Source: Rhodospirillaceae bacterium (GTDB lineage: Bacteria; Pseudomonadota; Alphaproteobacteria; UBA828). From it: 46,160 bases of DNA. The DNA is taken from positions 1-46,160 of the forward strand of contig JABIXB010000041.1 of assembly GCA_018666805.1 (NCBI GenBank), read 5' to 3'. Shown in pieces: positions 9,103 through 17,562 of the stretch. The notes beneath the pieces were generated by a model. The model did not search any database. It had not been told where the DNA came from and worked only from the letters and a program-made list of their open reading frames with translations. Position 1 is the first letter of the stretch. Each line of letters opens with the position of its first letter. The position numbers and the translations under genes are program-made.

Positions 9103-9189
9103 TTCTTCGCGTGCCGCCATTCCGTAAGATCAATTTCTCTGGCTAAAGGAAATACCTTCCCAAAGGCTATGTCACAAGCATATTTTACA

Positions 9190-9201
9190 TTGTCCGGACA
9201 A
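9190..9201. promoter_or_regulatory. Perfect palindrome TTGTCCGGACAA, candidate operator
   Basis: This 12-bp perfect palindrome lies 49 bases before the acyl-CoA dehydrogenase start and directly before a TATAGT -10-like hexamer (9204-9209). A TTTACA (9184-9189) precedes it, but at only 14 bases' spacing. The GT..AC arrangement fits operators of GntR-type or similar dimeric repressors. No such regulator gene is nearby, so the binder is unknown. Confidence 0.45.
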
Positions 9202-9250
9202 ATTATAGTGTGGCGCACTTAAACAGGCCACATAAAAGGAGAATTCTTAC

Positions 9251-10423
9251 ATGCAGCGCGAACCATCTCCGGCTTTCGACCCGCAAGAGGAGGAGATGAT
9301 CCTGGACGGGATCGAGCGCTTTCTCGAGCGCGACGTCAGACCGTATGTCGCTGAGCTCGAAGCCAACGATACGTATCCGGAGGACATCGTCACCAAAATG
9401 AAGGAGCTCGGCCTGTTCGGCGCCACCATCTCCGCCGATTATGGCGGCCTCGGGCTGCCGGCGACGACCTACGCCAAGATTGTTGAAAAGATCTCCGCCA
9501 CCTGGATGTCGGTGAGCGGCATCATCAATTCGCACCTGATCATGGCCGCAGCTGTCGAGCGGCACGGCACAGACGCGCAAAAAGAAAGCTATCTGCCACG
9601 CTTCGCCAGCGGCGAATTGCGCGGTGGCGTGGCCCTGACCGAGCCCGACGCCGGCACGGATTTGCAAGCCATCCGCACTGTGGCGAAACGCGACGGCAAT
9701 CAAGGTTACACGGTCAACGGCGCCAAGATGTGGATCACCAACTCGATTCACGGCAATTGCGTTGCGCTGCTCGCCAAGACCGATCCGGAGGCGGAGCCGC
9801 GCCACAAAGGCATGAGCCTGTTCATTGCCGAGAAAGGCCCCGGCTTCAAGGTCAGCCGCAAGCTGGAAAAACTCGGCTACAAGGGAATCGATACCGCTGA
9901 GCTGGTGTTCGAGGATTATTATGTCGAGGCTGACCGTCTGATCGGCGGCGAAGAGGGCTTCGGCTTGAAGCAGGTATTGAGCGGCTTGGAACTGGGCCGC
10001 ATCAATGTCGCGGCGCGCGGCGTCGGCATCGCCCAGGCAACGCTCGACGAATCGGTCAAATACAGCCAGATACGCAAAACATTCGGCAAGGCGATCTGCG
10101 AGCATCAGGCGATCCAGCTCAAGCTCGCCGACATGGCGACCCGGGTCGAGGCGGCGCGTCTCCTCACCGAGCGCGCAGCGGAAGCCTATCAACGCGGCGA
10201 GCGGGCCGACATGGAAGCCGGCATGGCGAAATTGTTCGCCACCGAAGCGGCAATGGATAACGCCTTGGACGCCATGCGGATACACGGCGGCTACGGCTAT
10301 TCCAAAGAATATCCCATCGAGCGCATGTTCCGCGACGCGCCGCTGCTGCTGATAGGCGAGGGGACGAATGAAATTCAACGTATCGTCATCGCCCGTCAAC
10401 TTATCGGGCGTAACCCGGTCTGA
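9251..10423 (+). CDS. Acyl-CoA dehydrogenase
   Basis: This 390-residue FAD-dependent acyl-CoA dehydrogenase introduces an alpha-beta double bond into an acyl-CoA and passes electrons to electron-transfer flavoprotein. It shows the N-terminal helical domain, the middle-domain signature GGVALTEPDAGTDLQAIRT and MWITNSIHGN, and the C-terminal AIQLKLADMATRVEAARLL and HGGYGYSKEYPIERMFRDA. IGEGTNEIQR carries the expected catalytic Glu. AAAGGAG is 9 bases before the ATG. Its stop overlaps the start of the CoA-transferase gene. The pairing suggests catabolism of one short- or branched-chain acid that is activated by CoA transfer and then dehydrogenated. Confidence 0.95.
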   Translation: MQREPSPAFDPQEEEMILDGIERFLERDVRPYVAELEANDTYPEDIVTKMKELGLFGATISADYGGLGLPATTYAKIVEKISATWMSVSGIINSHLIMAAAVERHGTDAQKESYLPRFASGELRGGVALTEPDAGTDLQAIRTVAKRDGNQGYTVNGAKMWITNSIHGNCVALLAKTDPEAEPRHKGMSLFIAEKGPGFKVSRKLEKLGYKGIDTAELVFEDYYVEADRLIGGEEGFGLKQVLSGLELGRINVAARGVGIAQATLDESVKYSQIRKTFGKAICEHQAIQLKLADMATRVEAARLLTERAAEAYQRGERADMEAGMAKLFATEAAMDNALDAMRIHGGYGYSKEYPIERMFRDAPLLLIGEGTNEIQRIVIARQLIGRNPV

Positions 10424-11637
10424 TGGCGACACCCTCTCTACCGCTGCGCGGCCTCAAGCTTATTACCATTGAGCAGTACGGCGCGGCGCCGTTCGGCACG
10501 ATGTATCTGGCCGATCTCGGCGCCGAAGTGATCAAGATCGAAAATCACCACAGTGGCGGTGAGATGGGCCGCCATGTGGTGCCGTATTCGGAGGATGGCG
10601 ACAGTCTTTTTTTCCAGACCTTCAGCTGCAATAAAAAGTGCATCGCGCTCGATCTCCAGTCACCCGCCGGGCATGAGGTGCTGGAGCGCCTTGTCAGCGA
10701 CGCGGACGCGTTGATCAACAATCTGCGTGGCGACCTACCAGCCAAGCTCGGCCTCGACTATGCGGCGCTCAGCCCGATCAAGGCGGATATTGTTTGCGTT
10801 CATCTCTCAGCCTATGGGCGCGATAATGAGCGCGCCGCTTGGCCCGGTCTCGATTACGTCATGCAGGCCGAGGCCGGTTATCTCTCGATGACTGGCGAAC
10901 CCGATAGCCCGCCGACCCGCATGGGCCTCTCCATTGTCGATTTCATGGCCGGATTGACCGCCGCGCTGGCGCTCCTCGCCGGTGTCATGGGCGCGCGCTC
11001 AAGCGGCAAGGGGCAGGATTACGACACTTCTCTGTTTGACGTTGCCATGGGCAATTTGAGCTACCCCGCGACCTGGCATCTGAATGAAGGTTTCGAGCCG
11101 GTGCGCATGCCGCGCTCGGGCCATCCCTCTCTGGTGCCGAGCGAGATGTATCAGACGGCAGATGGCTATATTTTCATCATGACCAACAAGGCGAATTTCT
11201 GGCCACGCCTGTGCCAGGCGCTGGACAAGCCGGAATGGATCGACGATCCGCGTATGGTTGATTTTCAGGCGCGCCTCGACAATCGCGAAAAGGTCGTGCG
11301 GTGCCTCGAATCGGTGTTTGTCACACGCAGCACGGATGCCTGGCTCGAACGCCTGCATGGCCAACTGCCCTGTGCCCCGGTCAATAATGTGAAAGCGGCG
11401 CTGGCCGGCGATTTTGCCGCGGCGCAACGGAGCGTACAGAGTGTGCCCCATCCGACGCGCGGCGAGGTGAAGATGGTACGCCAGCCGATTTTGATTGACG
11501 GCGAAGTGGCGCCCCGCCGCGCAGCCCCTGCGCTCGGCGCGGACACCGCCGAGGTTCTTAGTCAAGCCGGCTATAGCGATGCGGAAATTGCAACACTCGA
11601 AGCCGATGGGGTAGTTGCCTTAGGCCGGGCTGAGTAG
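10423..11637 (+). CDS. Family III CoA-transferase (CaiB/BaiF type)
   Basis: This 404-residue protein is of the CaiB/BaiF/formyl-CoA transferase family, which moves CoA between carboxylic acids through Asp-anhydride intermediates. It begins with LRGLKLITIEQYGAAPFGTMYLADLGAEVIKIE, the family N-terminal signature. GLDYVMQAEAGYLSMTGEP and SIVDFMAGLTAALALLAG hold the expected catalytic Asp. The start ATG shares its A with the TGA stop of the dehydrogenase gene, so translation is coupled. The 3' end overlaps the convergent MmgE/PrpD gene by 18 bases. Likely role: activating the substrate that the upstream dehydrogenase oxidises (inference). Confidence 0.93.
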   Translation: MATPSLPLRGLKLITIEQYGAAPFGTMYLADLGAEVIKIENHHSGGEMGRHVVPYSEDGDSLFFQTFSCNKKCIALDLQSPAGHEVLERLVSDADALINNLRGDLPAKLGLDYAALSPIKADIVCVHLSAYGRDNERAAWPGLDYVMQAEAGYLSMTGEPDSPPTRMGLSIVDFMAGLTAALALLAGVMGARSSGKGQDYDTSLFDVAMGNLSYPATWHLNEGFEPVRMPRSGHPSLVPSEMYQTADGYIFIMTNKANFWPRLCQALDKPEWIDDPRMVDFQARLDNREKVVRCLESVFVTRSTDAWLERLHGQLPCAPVNNVKAALAGDFAAAQRSVQSVPHPTRGEVKMVRQPILIDGEVAPRRAAPALGADTAEVLSQAGYSDAEIATLEADGVVALGRAE

Positions 11638-13044
11638 TTCGGCAACCGAAGCCGGTGTGCTGTTGCCATCTAAATCGAGGATCGCATTCAGCACCCGCTC
11701 GACACGCTCCGGCGCGAAGGTCAATTCGGCGTTGGCGCGGAACTTGGCGACGATCTCATCAGCGCTAAGCGGCCGCTCATCGGCGCCGCGGTTGATCTGT
11801 TCGCGGTGGCTGAGCTCGCGCCCGTCATTTAACGTAACAACCACTTCACCCGAAAAGTATTTCGGATAGGCGGATTCGGGATCGGGCTCACAGGTTACCT
11901 TGTCGCACTGCGCCAGGATGTCCGCATCACCAAATACTTCCGGCTCGAGCTCGGCCAACGTCAATTGACCACGCATCAGGATGCTGGCGATAGCGTAAGG
12001 AATACTGAACTGTGCCTCGTAACCGCTCGCCGGGCGTTGCTTTTTCTCCAACGGATCACACACCAGGCTCATGCAATCAGCCGCGACACGGGCGCGGACG
12101 GAAACCACATCATCGGCCTTAAAGCCATGCTCGCGCACCAGCGCCGCCATGGCATCCGCCGAGGAGTGCACCAGATGGCAAGCCGGATAAGGCTTGATGC
12201 CGATGCGCAGCATTTCCCAATCGCTGCCGAGGTCGTGCGTGCACGCGGCCCAATCAATTGTATCGCCCGTCTCGGTGAAACAATCATAAAGGCCGAACTG
12301 GCCCTCATAGGGTTTGCTCGGCCCCTTGAAACCCTGGCGCGCCAATTCCGCCGCCGTAATGCCAACGACGCTGGCCCAGCCGGCGTGAAGGCGCTTGTTC
12401 CACGCCCCTTCCTCGAGAAATCCGAGCGTGCCCGAGGCCATGCCGAGAACGATGCCCTGGGCGTCCTGCAATTGCGCGCGGGTCAGCCCCCCTGCCCGGC
12501 CAGCGGCAATCGCCGCGCCGTAAGCGCCGACCACGCCGGTTGGGTGAAAGCCCTTGCGGTGAAAGCCGCCGGTCGCCGCCATGCCAATGCGCGCATCGAC
12601 CTCGATCGCGGCGAGATAGGCGATCAGCATCTCGCGTCCGGAAATGGCATGTTTCTGGCCCATCGCAAGAAGTGTCGGAACGGCGGTGCAGGTCGCGTGC
12701 AACACACCGGCAACATGGGTGTCGTCAAAATCGAGGGCGTGAATGAGAAAGCCGTTCATCTGCGCCGCATCGCGCAACGGCAGGCGTACCGGCATACCGA
12801 TCACCGGATAAGGCCCCTCCCCGGCCAGACCGCTCATCGCCGTAAGCGTCTTATGGCTGTAATCGTAGCGGCTGGCGGCAAGGCCAATGCCGAGCGCATC
12901 CAGGATATGCAGCTTAGCGCGCTCGATCACCGGCGCCGGAATATCTTCCCAGGACAGCGCACGGGCAAAGCCGGCGAGCGTGTCAGAAATCGGCGTCTGA
13001 TGAATAAATTCGGGTGCGGAGACGATATTCTCGGCATGTGCCAT
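11620..13044 (-). CDS. MmgE/PrpD family protein
   Basis: This 474-residue protein is of the MmgE/PrpD fold (2-methylcitrate dehydratase, cis-aconitate decarboxylase, iminodisuccinate epimerase). The N-terminal helical domain shows IERAKLHILDALGIGLAASR, followed by AQMNGFLIHALDFDDTH, with the His-Asp-rich segment that lines the active site. AGWASVVGITAAELARQGFKGP and GIKPYPACHLVHSSADAMAAL are also family hallmarks. The family's chemistry is too varied to give a substrate. It is divergent from nothing obvious; its neighbours are a CoA-transferase (convergent, 18-base overlap) and a phosphotransferase upstream on the same strand. Confidence 0.9.
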   Translation of the reverse strand: MAHAENIVSAPEFIHQTPISDTLAGFARALSWEDIPAPVIERAKLHILDALGIGLAASRYDYSHKTLTAMSGLAGEGPYPVIGMPVRLPLRDAAQMNGFLIHALDFDDTHVAGVLHATCTAVPTLLAMGQKHAISGREMLIAYLAAIEVDARIGMAATGGFHRKGFHPTGVVGAYGAAIAAGRAGGLTRAQLQDAQGIVLGMASGTLGFLEEGAWNKRLHAGWASVVGITAAELARQGFKGPSKPYEGQFGLYDCFTETGDTIDWAACTHDLGSDWEMLRIGIKPYPACHLVHSSADAMAALVREHGFKADDVVSVRARVAADCMSLVCDPLEKKQRPASGYEAQFSIPYAIASILMRGQLTLAELEPEVFGDADILAQCDKVTCEPDPESAYPKYFSGEVVVTLNDGRELSHREQINRGADERPLSADEIVAKFRANAELTFAPERVERVLNAILDLDGNSTPASVAELLSPA

Positions 13045-13118
13045 GGTGAGCGGCTTTCGTTGTGAAACTCGGCGAACGGTAGCACCGGGCGCGAATGCGG
13101 TAAAGGCGGTGAGCCAGC

Positions 13119-14219
13119 CTAAGTCGCCCTGCCTTGAGCCACCTCGTGGGCAAAGGCCATCAGCCCATTGATGAGTTCGCCAAAGCGCTTAAAACGCTCA
13201 TCGCTCGAAGTGCCGCGCCGGTACTGGGCATAGATCTGCATAAAAATGACGCCGAGCTTGAACATCGCCAGCACGCGATGAAAAAGAAAATCCGAAACAT
13301 CGCGCCCCGAGCGCTCGGCATAGAGGCGCACAATCTCCGCCCGCGCCGGGAAACCGTTGCCGGCGCTCGGCATTTGCCCGAGTTCATGCATGGCCGGCGG
13401 ATCGCCCGGTTCGGTCCAATAGCTCAGAAGGGTGGCGAGATCGAACAGTGGATCGCCGCGTGTGCCTTGATCCCAATCGAGCACCGCGACCGGCGCCAGG
13501 CTGTCGGGACCGAGCAAGACATTGTCGAGTTTGAAGTCATTGTGCAGCAGCGTCGGTGCGCCATCCGGCACCTGGTTGGCTTCGAGCCAATCGGCCACGG
13601 CGACGCCGGCAGCAGGCGGCGCATCGTCGCAGGAAAGTTCCATGCGCTGACGCCAGCCGGCAACGGCGCGCTGCAAAAACCCGGCCGGGCGGCCGAACTC
13701 GCCCAAATCCACATCCGCCGGTTCAACCGCGTGAAACGCGACCAACGTATCGACCAGCATCTCGCCGAGCGCAGCGCCTATATCATCCCGCCCGGCGAGG
13801 AATACCGGCCAACTGCCGCCAATGGTCAGGCCGGCGCGGTATTCCATGATAAGAAAATGATTGCCGATAATTTCCTTGTCGGGTGAATAGTGCAGGCTGC
13901 GCGGGGCCAACGGGAAGGCGCGCCAGAGACGGCTTAAGATGCGGTCTTCGCGCTTCATATCATTGGCGCCAGGCGGAATATCACCCATCGGCGGGCGGCG
14001 CAGCACCGCCGATGCGCCATCCAGCTGGATGAGATAATTGAGATTGCCGAAGCCGCCGGCGAACTGACGCGGCCGATCTCTCTTTGGATCAAAACTGAAG
14101 CCATGTTTCGCCAGGTGCGCCGCCAAGGCGGCCCAGTCCTGAGCCGTCTCCGATTCAGGGACGAGAAAATTTGGTTTGGCGGCGCGGCGCGCCTGTGCCG
14201 CAGCCTCAGCGCTCAGCAT
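13119..14219 (-). CDS. Phosphotransferase family protein (ACAD10/11-like APH fold)
   Basis: This 366-residue kinase-like protein has the aminoglycoside-phosphotransferase fold. The nucleotide-binding start is FAGGFGNLNYLIQLDG, the catalytic loop is LLHNDFKLDNVLL (Brenner motif, catalytic Asp and metal Asn) and the metal-binding motif is VAVLDWDQGTRGDPLFDLA. It resembles the phosphotransferase domain of ACAD10/11 and standalone bacterial homologues found among acyl-CoA dehydrogenases, thought to phosphorylate hydroxyacyl groups so they can be eliminated. The neighbouring acyl-CoA enzymes support that reading over antibiotic resistance. It lies upstream of the MmgE/PrpD gene by 74 bases, probably in one transcript. 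Confidence 0.88.
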   Translation of the reverse strand: MLSAEAAAQARRAAKPNFLVPESETAQDWAALAAHLAKHGFSFDPKRDRPRQFAGGFGNLNYLIQLDGASAVLRRPPMGDIPPGANDMKREDRILSRLWRAFPLAPRSLHYSPDKEIIGNHFLIMEYRAGLTIGGSWPVFLAGRDDIGAALGEMLVDTLVAFHAVEPADVDLGEFGRPAGFLQRAVAGWRQRMELSCDDAPPAAGVAVADWLEANQVPDGAPTLLHNDFKLDNVLLGPDSLAPVAVLDWDQGTRGDPLFDLATLLSYWTEPGDPPAMHELGQMPSAGNGFPARAEIVRLYAERSGRDVSDFLFHRVLAMFKLGVIFMQIYAQYRRGTSSDERFKRFGELINGLMAFAHEVAQGRAT

Positions 14220-14272
14220 CTCTTGTTCCTATCTCGATCAGAGCCACAAGGTAGAAAGTTGCACCGCTCCGG

Positions 14273-15151
14273 TCAACGCGCCGCGCGTGACTTCAAAGCC
14301 GAAAAACGGATGGTGCCGAAGGCGAGCCCAACCAGCACCAGTGCTGCCCCCGCCATGCGTAGCGGACTCACTTCCTCGCCCAATAACAGCGCCGTCGATG
14401 TCATGCCGGCAATCGGAATGATCAGCGAAAACGGCGCCACCGCGCTGGCCGAATTCTTACGCATCAGATAGCTCCAGAGGGTAAAGCCACCGAAGGTCGA
14501 TATGCCACCGAGGAACGTGATCTCGCCGACTTGAAACCAGCTCAGATCGGCAAGAATATGGAAAATCTCGTTTTGTCCCTCAAAACCATAGGAGAGCGCG
14601 AAAAGCGGCAGGATGCCGATCACATGCGCCCAGGCAACAAGGCTCATGACATCATCGGTTCCGGCAACTTTGACGACGATATTGGATGTCGCCCAGGTCA
14701 GGGCGGCAAGGATGACAATGCCGAAGCCAATCAGCGTCGCGCCGCCCGGCATAGTCGAGGCGATAACGACCATACCGGCAAGCGAAATGGCGATACCGGC
14801 ATATTGCGCCCAGCCCGGCTTTTCGCCGAGCAACAGGAAAGCCAACAGAGTGGTGAACAGCACCTGAACCTGCAGCACCAAGGCGGCCAACCCAGCCGGC
14901 ATGCCGAACTGCATGCCGAACAGCAACAGCGACATCTGGATCACGCCCTGAGTGCCGCCGAGCAGCAATATCCAGTAAAACGGGATGCGCGGTACGCGCC
15001 ACAACACCAATACCGGCAGGCCCGCCGCGACAACACGAAGCGTCGACATGAGGAATGGCGGCAGCGTATCCAACAGGTCACGCATCACCACAAATGTGAA
15101 ACCCCAGAGTGTGGTGACGAAAATCGCGAGGGCGATATGGGAAAGGGACAT
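14273..15151 (-). CDS. EamA/DMT family transporter
   Basis: This 292-residue inner-membrane protein has ten predicted helices in two EamA repeats. The first repeat starts IALAIFVTTLWGFTFVVMRDLLDTLPPF; the second contains ALTWATSNIVVKVAG and FGGFTLWSYLMRKNSASAVAPFSLIIPI. These proteins usually export amino acids or metabolites. The cargo cannot be told. It is downstream of the SRPBCC gene by 110 bases on the same strand and may be read through from it. Confidence 0.9.
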   Translation of the reverse strand: MSLSHIALAIFVTTLWGFTFVVMRDLLDTLPPFLMSTLRVVAAGLPVLVLWRVPRIPFYWILLLGGTQGVIQMSLLLFGMQFGMPAGLAALVLQVQVLFTTLLAFLLLGEKPGWAQYAGIAISLAGMVVIASTMPGGATLIGFGIVILAALTWATSNIVVKVAGTDDVMSLVAWAHVIGILPLFALSYGFEGQNEIFHILADLSWFQVGEITFLGGISTFGGFTLWSYLMRKNSASAVAPFSLIIPIAGMTSTALLLGEEVSPLRMAGAALVLVGLAFGTIRFSALKSRAAR

Positions 15152-15261
15152 AGAAAACCTGCCGGAATGAGGGCGGAGATTAGATTGCCCTCCCCGGCGA
15201 GGTCAACGCGGTGACACCGCCGCCGGCTTGATTGGTGGCGGTGCCTACATATGCATTTCTT

Positions 15262-15780
15262 TTAGGCTGTCGCGGGCCGCCCTTCGTTCCCCTTCATCGC
15301 GCCGGCCGAGAGCGGCACGCCGCCACGCCCGATCGTCTCACCGGTGCGGACATGATGCTCAAGCCCGGACAGAACCTGGGTCAGCATCTTGCGCATCATC
15401 GGCTTCATCATCATGGCCCCCATCATCGCGCCCAGGAGCCCGAACTTAGGCTTGAAATTCATGGTGATGGCGATATCCGATTCATGCTCGCCGTGCGGCA
15501 CGACAATAAACTCAACAGCGGCCCGCTTCATCGGCATCGACATTTCACTCAACTCCACATTCATGCGCCGGCCTTGTTCCCACTCGATGATTTTCTCGAC
15601 GACGCTATTGCCATCGTAGAAATTACATTTCCGGCGCGCCCCGACGCCTTCGTTTTTCTCGCTCAGTTGATCGGCCGTCTCGACGAACGGGTGAAAACGG
15701 GCGACACCGCTAAAGTCGGCGAATTGGGTCCACACATCTGCAGCGGATAAACTAAGGCGTTTGTTAATTGTAAGTTGCAT
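15262..15780 (-). CDS. SRPBCC (START-like) family protein
   Basis: This 172-residue protein is of the polyketide cyclase/dehydrase-like SRPBCC superfamily, a helix-grip fold with a hydrophobic pocket. It opens with ITKRLSLSA-type strand residues (MQLTINKRLSLSAADVWTQF) followed by ARFHPFVETADQL, the usual pattern. The C-terminal part is Met-rich (GAMMGAMMMKPMMRKML), which is unusual and looks like an amphipathic or membrane-touching helix. AGGAGG lies upstream of the ATG at good distance. A GGAC-N6-GTCC operator lies 23 bases before the start and matches one before the TetR gene, so it is probably a repressor target. The ligand is unknown. Confidence 0.85.
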   Translation of the reverse strand: MQLTINKRLSLSAADVWTQFADFSGVARFHPFVETADQLSEKNEGVGARRKCNFYDGNSVVEKIIEWEQGRRMNVELSEMSMPMKRAAVEFIVVPHGEHESDIAITMNFKPKFGLLGAMMGAMMMKPMMRKMLTQVLSGLEHHVRTGETIGRGGVPLSAGAMKGNEGRPATA

Positions 15781-15802
15781 GATCTTCTTCCTCCTGAGTT
15801 AT

Positions 15803-15816
15803 GGACTAAATGGTCC
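15803..15816. promoter_or_regulatory. Operator GGAC-N6-GTCC before the SRPBCC gene
   Basis: GGACTAAATGGTCC is an inverted repeat placed just upstream of the ribosome site of the SRPBCC gene. Both half-sites match those of the second copy at 16464-16477, upstream of the adjacent TetR gene, with identical spacing. This is the layout expected when a TetR repressor controls itself and its neighbour. Confidence 0.6.
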
Positions 15817-15834
15817 TAAATAAACAAAAAAATA

Positions 15835-16416
15835 CTATTTGATCGCCTGCATTGCGGTGGCGGATATATCGCGCAGCATGGGCGCATCGAAGCCCGATTT
15901 GCTGAGGCAGATCATGCCGGCCAGACACGCCATGATGTAGCGCGCCAGTGATTGCGCGTCCTTGGCTGTAACGATCTCACCGGCCACCTGACCACGCTCA
16001 ATGGCGCGCGCATAGGCCTGTTCGACCATGCCCTGCGCCGCCAGCAATGTCTTCGCCACCGCTTTGTCACGCGCGCCGAGTTCAAGGGTGGTGTTGGCAA
16101 TCAGGCAACCACGGCGTGGCCCCGGCGCCGTCATCATCTCGATAATCATCTCAAAGCGTTGTTCGATGGCGCCCAGCGCCGATGGGCCCTCTTCCAAAAC
16201 GGTCAAGGACGGCTCCACCATATTCTCTATATAATGCTGCAACGACGAGAGCAGCAGTTCATGCTTGCTGCCGAAGGTGTCATAGAGGCTTGATTTGCTG
16301 AGCCCGGTCGCCTTGGTGATTTCACTGAGCGAGGCAGATTCATAACCGCTGCCCCAGAACAACTGCATGGCGTCATCCAATGCGTCGCTCTCGTTGAATT
16401 CACGAGGTCTCGCCAT
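15835..16416 (-). CDS. TetR/AcrR family transcriptional regulator
   Basis: This 193-residue repressor has an N-terminal helix-turn-helix of TetR type: ALDDAMQLFWGSGYESASL, then SEITKATGLSKSSLYDTFGSK. The C-terminal domain contains GPRRGCLIANTTLELGARD with a single Cys at about residue 104, placed as in NemR-like regulators that sense electrophiles through a Cys; redox or electrophile sensing is therefore possible but unproven. The ATG at 16416 is preferred to a TTG two codons upstream. GGAC-N6-GTCC operators before this gene and before the downstream SRPBCC gene suggest autoregulation and control of the SRPBCC-EamA unit. Confidence 0.92.
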   Translation of the reverse strand: MARPREFNESDALDDAMQLFWGSGYESASLSEITKATGLSKSSLYDTFGSKHELLLSSLQHYIENMVEPSLTVLEEGPSALGAIEQRFEMIIEMMTAPGPRRGCLIANTTLELGARDKAVAKTLLAAQGMVEQAYARAIERGQVAGEIVTAKDAQSLARYIMACLAGMICLSKSGFDAPMLRDISATAMQAIK

Positions 16417-16463
16417 GCTCAATCATCACTTAAAAAATTCATTGCGCCTAGCCTACACAATAC

Positions 16464-16477
16464 GGACCGAGCAGTCC
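16464..16477. promoter_or_regulatory. Operator GGAC-N6-GTCC before the TetR gene
   Basis: GGACCGAGCAGTCC lies 48 bases before the TetR start. On the minus strand it fills the spacer between ATTTAA (-35-like) and TATTGT (-10-like), so bound protein would block the promoter. It shares both half-sites and the 6-base spacing with the site at 15803-15816. Confidence 0.6.
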
Positions 16478-16487
16478 ATTAAATCTT

Positions 16488-17405
16488 TCACCCCTGTTCT
16501 TGACTTTTGCGCGGCAGGATGACGAAGAATAGTCCGAGGAAAAGCGGCACCAGGGCAATCAGCACCCAGAAGCTGAGCCGCTCGTTAAAAAAAGCCATGC
16601 CCCAGAGTATTCCGGTCAGCGGGGTGATGAAATTCACCGTGGTGAAGAACACCGGCCCCATCAGCATAACCAGTTCCAGAAAGAGATAGATACCTAGGCC
16701 CTGGACCAGGCCTGAAAGCACGAGCGCCCATTCGGCATCTCCAAAGCCGCTGCCAAACGCCCAAAATTCGCCGGTGGCAAGCATGGCGATAAAGAGGATC
16801 GGCACCGGGGCGAGGAAATAACCGGCGCTAAATGAAAGCGAGTCCATGGCAGGTGGACGCATCAGCGCTGCCGCAATAGTGGTCGTGGCGTATCCCAGCG
16901 GCACGATCAGGGCGATCAGGATCCACACCACCAGGTCACGCGATGGCAGGCTCGAATCGGGCGCCACGATCAAAACGATACCGGCGATGCCGATGATCAG
17001 GCCGAAAAACTTAACCCACCAGGCGCGCTCGAGGCGAAATATGACGGCGCCGAGATAGGTCAACATCGGCGCAAGCGCGATGATCATGCTCAATACGCCC
17101 GACGGCACGCCATGCCCGACAACCATGGCGACAATAATATAGGGGATGGCTAAGCCGGACGCGCCGGTAACGGCATAACATTTGAGATGGGCTACTGAGA
17201 CACGGGGCGGCTTGCGGAACAACAGCGCGAGCACGAACATGACGACGCCGGCAACGACACCCAGCCAGAAAACGTAGGCAGTGAACGGAATACCACCGCG
17301 CACCGACACGCCGGCCAGAGAATAGGTCAGGCCATAGGCAACACCGGTGACGAACAGCATAAAGAGAGGCGCGGCAAGGCGCGGCCTAAGAACTGCGCTA
17401 TTCAC
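16488..17405 (-). CDS. EamA/DMT family transporter
   Basis: This is a 305-residue ten-helix membrane protein with two EamA repeats. The first includes LFMLFVTGVAYGLTYSLAGVSVRGGIPF, the second LSGLVQGLGIYLFLELVMLMGPVFFTTVNFITPLTG. The start is a GTG; GGCGG a few bases upstream is a weak ribosome site, and no better in-frame start lies nearby. It is distinct in sequence from the EamA gene at 14-15 kb. It lies just upstream of the TetR operator, on the same strand. Likely export of a small metabolite; cargo unknown. Confidence 0.88.
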   Translation of the reverse strand: MNSAVLRPRLAAPLFMLFVTGVAYGLTYSLAGVSVRGGIPFTAYVFWLGVVAGVVMFVLALLFRKPPRVSVAHLKCYAVTGASGLAIPYIIVAMVVGHGVPSGVLSMIIALAPMLTYLGAVIFRLERAWWVKFFGLIIGIAGIVLIVAPDSSLPSRDLVVWILIALIVPLGYATTTIAAALMRPPAMDSLSFSAGYFLAPVPILFIAMLATGEFWAFGSGFGDAEWALVLSGLVQGLGIYLFLELVMLMGPVFFTTVNFITPLTGILWGMAFFNERLSFWVLIALVPLFLGLFFVILPRKSQEQG

Positions 17406-17493
17406 AAGCGCGCCGCCTGATTGATTCCGCTACCCGCCATATTCATACTCTTCATATTTTCGGCAAATCGTACCGCCATTGAGACGCAACAGG

Positions 17494-17523
17494 TTGGAAC
17501 TTAACCACGCCACGCGCTAGAAT
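17494..17523 (+). promoter_or_regulatory. Sigma70-type promoter for the NTF2-hydrolase-oxidoreductase operon
   Basis: TTGGAA (17494-17499) and TAGAAT (17518-17523) are separated by 18 bases, and the -10 ends 39 bases before the first start codon. It is the best promoter in the 157-base divergent gap. Confidence 0.5.
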
Positions 17524-17562
17524 GACGCCTCCAATTCCCAAGCATACGAGATAAGCGGACAT

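Noticed and set aside
9203-10432. A 409-codon open frame antisense to the acyl-CoA dehydrogenase
   Set aside because: The plus-strand frame has all catalytic motifs of the dehydrogenase; the antisense frame shows no recognisable domain and is the open-frame shadow common in high-GC DNA.
11965-13065. A 366-codon open frame antisense to the MmgE/PrpD gene
   Set aside because: No motif or ribosome site; the opposite strand matches MmgE/PrpD over its whole length.
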